Part shown: in pieces, positions 6,982 through 7,858 of the stretch
Numbering within the stretch: position 1 is the stretch's first letter
Layout of the letters: each line of letters begins with the position of its first letter
DNA from: Desulfatitalea sp.
GTDB lineage: Bacteria > Desulfobacterota > Desulfobacteria > Desulfobacterales > Desulfosarcinaceae
DNA: 7,858 nt
NCBI GenBank assembly: GCA_013041835.1
Contig: JABDRH010000211.1
Span: 1-7,858, forward strand
Reading direction: 5' to 3'
Made by a program: the position numbers and the translations under genes
The notes under the pieces: generated by a model
The model's input: only the letters and a program-made list of their open reading frames with translations
Database searches by the model: none
What the model was told of the DNA's origin: nothing

Positions 6982-7010
6982 TATATATCACTTTCAGGCC
7001 GTGTTGTAAC
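6982..7010 (-). promoter_or_regulatory. Predicted promoter for the ACT-domain gene
   Basis: On the minus strand, GTTACA (7005-7010; 4 of 6 consensus) and TATATA (6982-6987) are spaced by 17 nt. The -10 element is preceded by TGA, giving an extended -10 (TGn) motif. The start would be near 6975, leaving a leader of about 40 nt before the ATG at 6933. A short inverted repeat, TGTAA (7005-7009) and TTACA (7019-7023), overlaps the -35 element and could be an operator, but its arms are only 5 bp. Confidence 0.35.
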
Positions 7011-7102
7011 GTTAATCATTACACTGGCGATGCCGCCGGAGAGGCTTGAATCCAGTTTCGATCCCTCGGTGCAATTCGGCAACGGTGCCAATGCTGCGTC
7101 GG

Positions 7103-7179
7103 TCCTGCCACACCGCCTGCCAAAGGCGATCGTGCGACCGGCCCCCCGGCAGGATAGTGCCGAGTCGCATCGCGGCTCG
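7103..7179. other. GC-rich block with several hairpins, possible structured RNA or remnant
   Basis: Three inverted repeats fall within 77 nt. TCCTGCC (7103-7109) pairs with GGCAGGA (7148-7154). Inside it, CGCCT (7114-7118) and AGGCG (7124-7128) form a 5-bp stem with a 5-nt loop. CGAGTCGC (7161-7168) pairs with GCGGCTCG (7172-7179) over 8 bp, including one T-G pair, with a 3-nt loop ATC. A GC-rich structured island in AT-rich intergenic DNA is typical of a small RNA, but a decayed coding sequence would look similar. No known RNA family was recognised. Confidence 0.3.
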
Positions 7180-7219
7180 AATGCCGATACGGGCTCGATC
7201 AGGCCCAAAACCTTTAATT

Positions 7220-7236
7220 GTTGAGAGACTGTCAAC
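7220..7236. promoter_or_regulatory. Small inverted repeat upstream of the aprB promoter, possible operator
   Basis: GTTGAGAGACTGTCAAC has exact 5-bp arms (GTTGA and TCAAC) around 7 nt. Its centre is about 90 nt upstream of the predicted aprB transcription start, a distance used by CRP/FNR-type activators. The core TTGA-N7-TCAA is one base longer than the usual TTGA-N6-TCAA of FNR-like sites, so assignment to HcpR, FNR or Rex is not justified from sequence alone. Confidence 0.25.
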
Positions 7237-7283
7237 CCTCAATTCCTTTATGCATTTTTCACTCGAGAGCCCATCGAAAATCA

Positions 7284-7312
7284 TTGACAAGGAAATAGCG
7301 GGGTGATATGTC
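7284..7312 (+). promoter_or_regulatory. Predicted promoter of aprB
   Basis: A perfect -35 box TTGACA (7284-7289) is followed after 17 nt by TATGTC (7307-7312), a 3 of 6 match to the -10 consensus. TGA immediately before it creates an extended -10 element. Transcription would start near 7319. AT-rich DNA follows directly. This is the best sigma-70-like promoter in the window and points towards aprB, implying a 5' leader of about 260 nt. Confidence 0.5.
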
Positions 7313-7361
7313 TTTTATCTTATTTTATTTATAAATGTTTGATTTTACAGCAAATATTGTT

Positions 7362-7413
7362 CCGCCTGGGGGCAAATCCGGCGGGTTTCTTAATCGGTAG
7401 GCAACAAGCCCCC
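7362..7413 (+). promoter_or_regulatory. Two mutually exclusive hairpins in the aprB leader
   Basis: CCGCC (7362-7366) can pair with GGCGG (7380-7384), followed by a GTTTCTT stretch like a weak terminator. Alternatively GGGGGC (7368-7373), which lies in the loop of the first hairpin, can pair with GCCCCC (7408-7413), enclosing the first hairpin's 3' arm. The two structures could compete, as in an attenuator or riboswitch. The 5' arm has a passing likeness to the CCGCCTGGGCA end of ZTP riboswitches, but the rest of that motif is absent. This is a by-eye prediction only. Confidence 0.25.
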
Positions 7414-7577
7414 TCAACTGCCAATGATGGAATAACCATTTTTCATATGACCGTGACTGCGAATCACAAAAAAAATGAATGAAGGGAGGTGCCATCAAGT
7501 TCTTTAGGTAATCATCGCGTCTCAGTGGAGTCGATTGGTTGTATTTTTCTAACCATATTTAGTAGGAGGTATAGTAA

Positions 7578-7858
7578 ATGCCAAGTTTTGTCATTCAGGA
7601 AAAATGTGACGGCTGCAAGGGTGGCGACAAGACCGCTTGCATGTACATTTGCCCCAACGACCTGATGGTCCTCGATCCCAATGCCATGAAGGCTTACAAT
7701 CAGGAGCCGGATCAGTGTTGGGAATGTTTTTCATGCGTCAAGATCTGCCCGACTCAGGCTATCGAAGTGAGGGGCTATGCCGACTTCGTACCCTTGGGGA
7801 GCAGCATCATGCCCATGTTGGGTACTGAAGACGTCATGTGGACCTGCAAGTTTCGAAA
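7578..7858 (+). CDS. aprB: Adenylylsulfate reductase beta subunit, AprB, partial at the right edge
   Basis: AprB is the iron-sulfur subunit of APS reductase. It carries electrons from the membrane (QmoABC in most sulfate reducers) to the FAD of AprA, where APS is reduced to sulfite and AMP on the cytoplasmic side. The window holds 93 complete codons of a protein usually about 140-170 aa. Two 4Fe-4S cluster motifs are intact: C10-x2-C13-x7-C21-x3-C25, with the extended first loop typical of AprB, and C47-x2-C50-x2-C53-x3-C57. Trp48 lies beside the second motif, at the position described as an electron-transfer tryptophan between clusters in the Archaeoglobus enzyme. The opening MPSFVIQEKCDGCKGGDKTA is highly characteristic. 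AGGAGG (7564-7569) sits 8 nt before the ATG. aprA would be expected just downstream, outside the window. Confidence 0.97.
   Translation, partial: MPSFVIQEKCDGCKGGDKTACMYICPNDLMVLDPNAMKAYNQEPDQCWECFSCVKICPTQAIEVRGYADFVPLGSSIMPMLGTEDVMWTCKFR

Larger units (their letters stand above)
6934..7577. other. Long intergenic region between the ACT gene and aprB
   Basis: These 644 nt separate two divergent genes. The ACT promoter lies at the left end. Positions about 7025-7205 are GC-rich and hairpin-forming. The rest is AT-rich and contains the predicted aprB promoter and a long leader. Frames of 60-93 codons are open on both strands through the GC-rich block, for example minus-strand 7012-7290. Its possible starts (TTG 7290, ATG 7284) lack a ribosome binding site, and the product is not recognised. 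I therefore treat the block as non-coding or as an old gene remnant. Confidence 0.5.

Noticed and set aside
7012..7290. Minus-strand 92-codon frame as a gene
   Set aside because: Its starts (TTG 7290, ATG 7284) lack a ribosome binding site, the product is unrecognised, and plus-strand frames are equally open. It is kept only as a possible remnant.
7362..7413. ZTP riboswitch in the aprB leader
   Set aside because: Only CCGCCTGGG resembles the motif. Two extra G bases are present, the conserved 5' domain is missing, and aprB is not a purine or folate gene.
7475..7507. Ten-codon leader peptide upstream of aprB
   Set aside because: The ATG at 7475 has only an A-run before it, and the peptide has no repeated regulatory codons.

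Overview
The window looks like chromosomal DNA from a sulfate-reducing bacterium of the Desulfobacterota, most likely a Desulfosarcina- or Desulfobacter-like relative. The clearest marker is the start of aprB (adenylylsulfate reductase, iron-sulfur beta subunit) at the right edge. The coding DNA is fairly GC-rich and the intergenic DNA is visibly richer in A+T. No rRNA, tRNA, CRISPR array or intact insertion sequence is visible.

Layout from left to right. (1) Positions 1-275, minus strand: the N-terminal winged-helix part of a regulator-like protein that is cut by the window edge, probably the HTH plus 4Fe-4S family common in anaerobes. It has its own predicted promoter at 365-393. (2) Positions 516-5865, minus strand: a compact ABC-2 export operon read right to left. 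It starts with a 56-codon ORF that resembles the C-terminal end of a CecR-type TetR regulator. Then come a HlyD-family periplasmic adaptor, a fused double ATPase and two ABC-2 permeases. This order is that of E. coli cecR-ybhG-ybhF-ybhS-ybhR. The ORFs at the 5' end are joined by ATGA stop/start overlaps. (3) Positions 5954-6265, plus strand: an unrecognised 103-aa protein with a TTG start. (4) Positions 6265-6399: an AT-rich spacer between convergent genes, bounded by perfect 14-bp inverted repeats. (5) Positions 6436-6933, minus strand: a double ACT-domain protein with a strong ribosome binding site and a plausible promoter. (6) Positions 6934-7577: a long intergenic region upstream of aprB. 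It holds a GC-rich block with several hairpins, a small inverted repeat that may be an operator, a good sigma-70-like promoter, and a predicted 5' leader of about 260 nt with two competing hairpins. (7) Positions 7578-7858, plus strand: aprB, cut by the window edge.

How the genes work together. The exporter genes form one functional unit: the adaptor bridges the periplasm, the two permeases form a membrane heterodimer, and the double ATPase drives it. Likely substrates are hydrophobic drugs or other toxic compounds. AprB passes electrons to the AprA flavoprotein for reduction of APS to sulfite, the central step of dissimilatory sulfate reduction. The ACT protein and the 103-aa protein have no obvious mechanistic link to either system. 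I saw no clear new multi-gene system. The points most worth a second look are the apparently beheaded regulator, the inverted-repeat element, and the structured DNA upstream of aprB.
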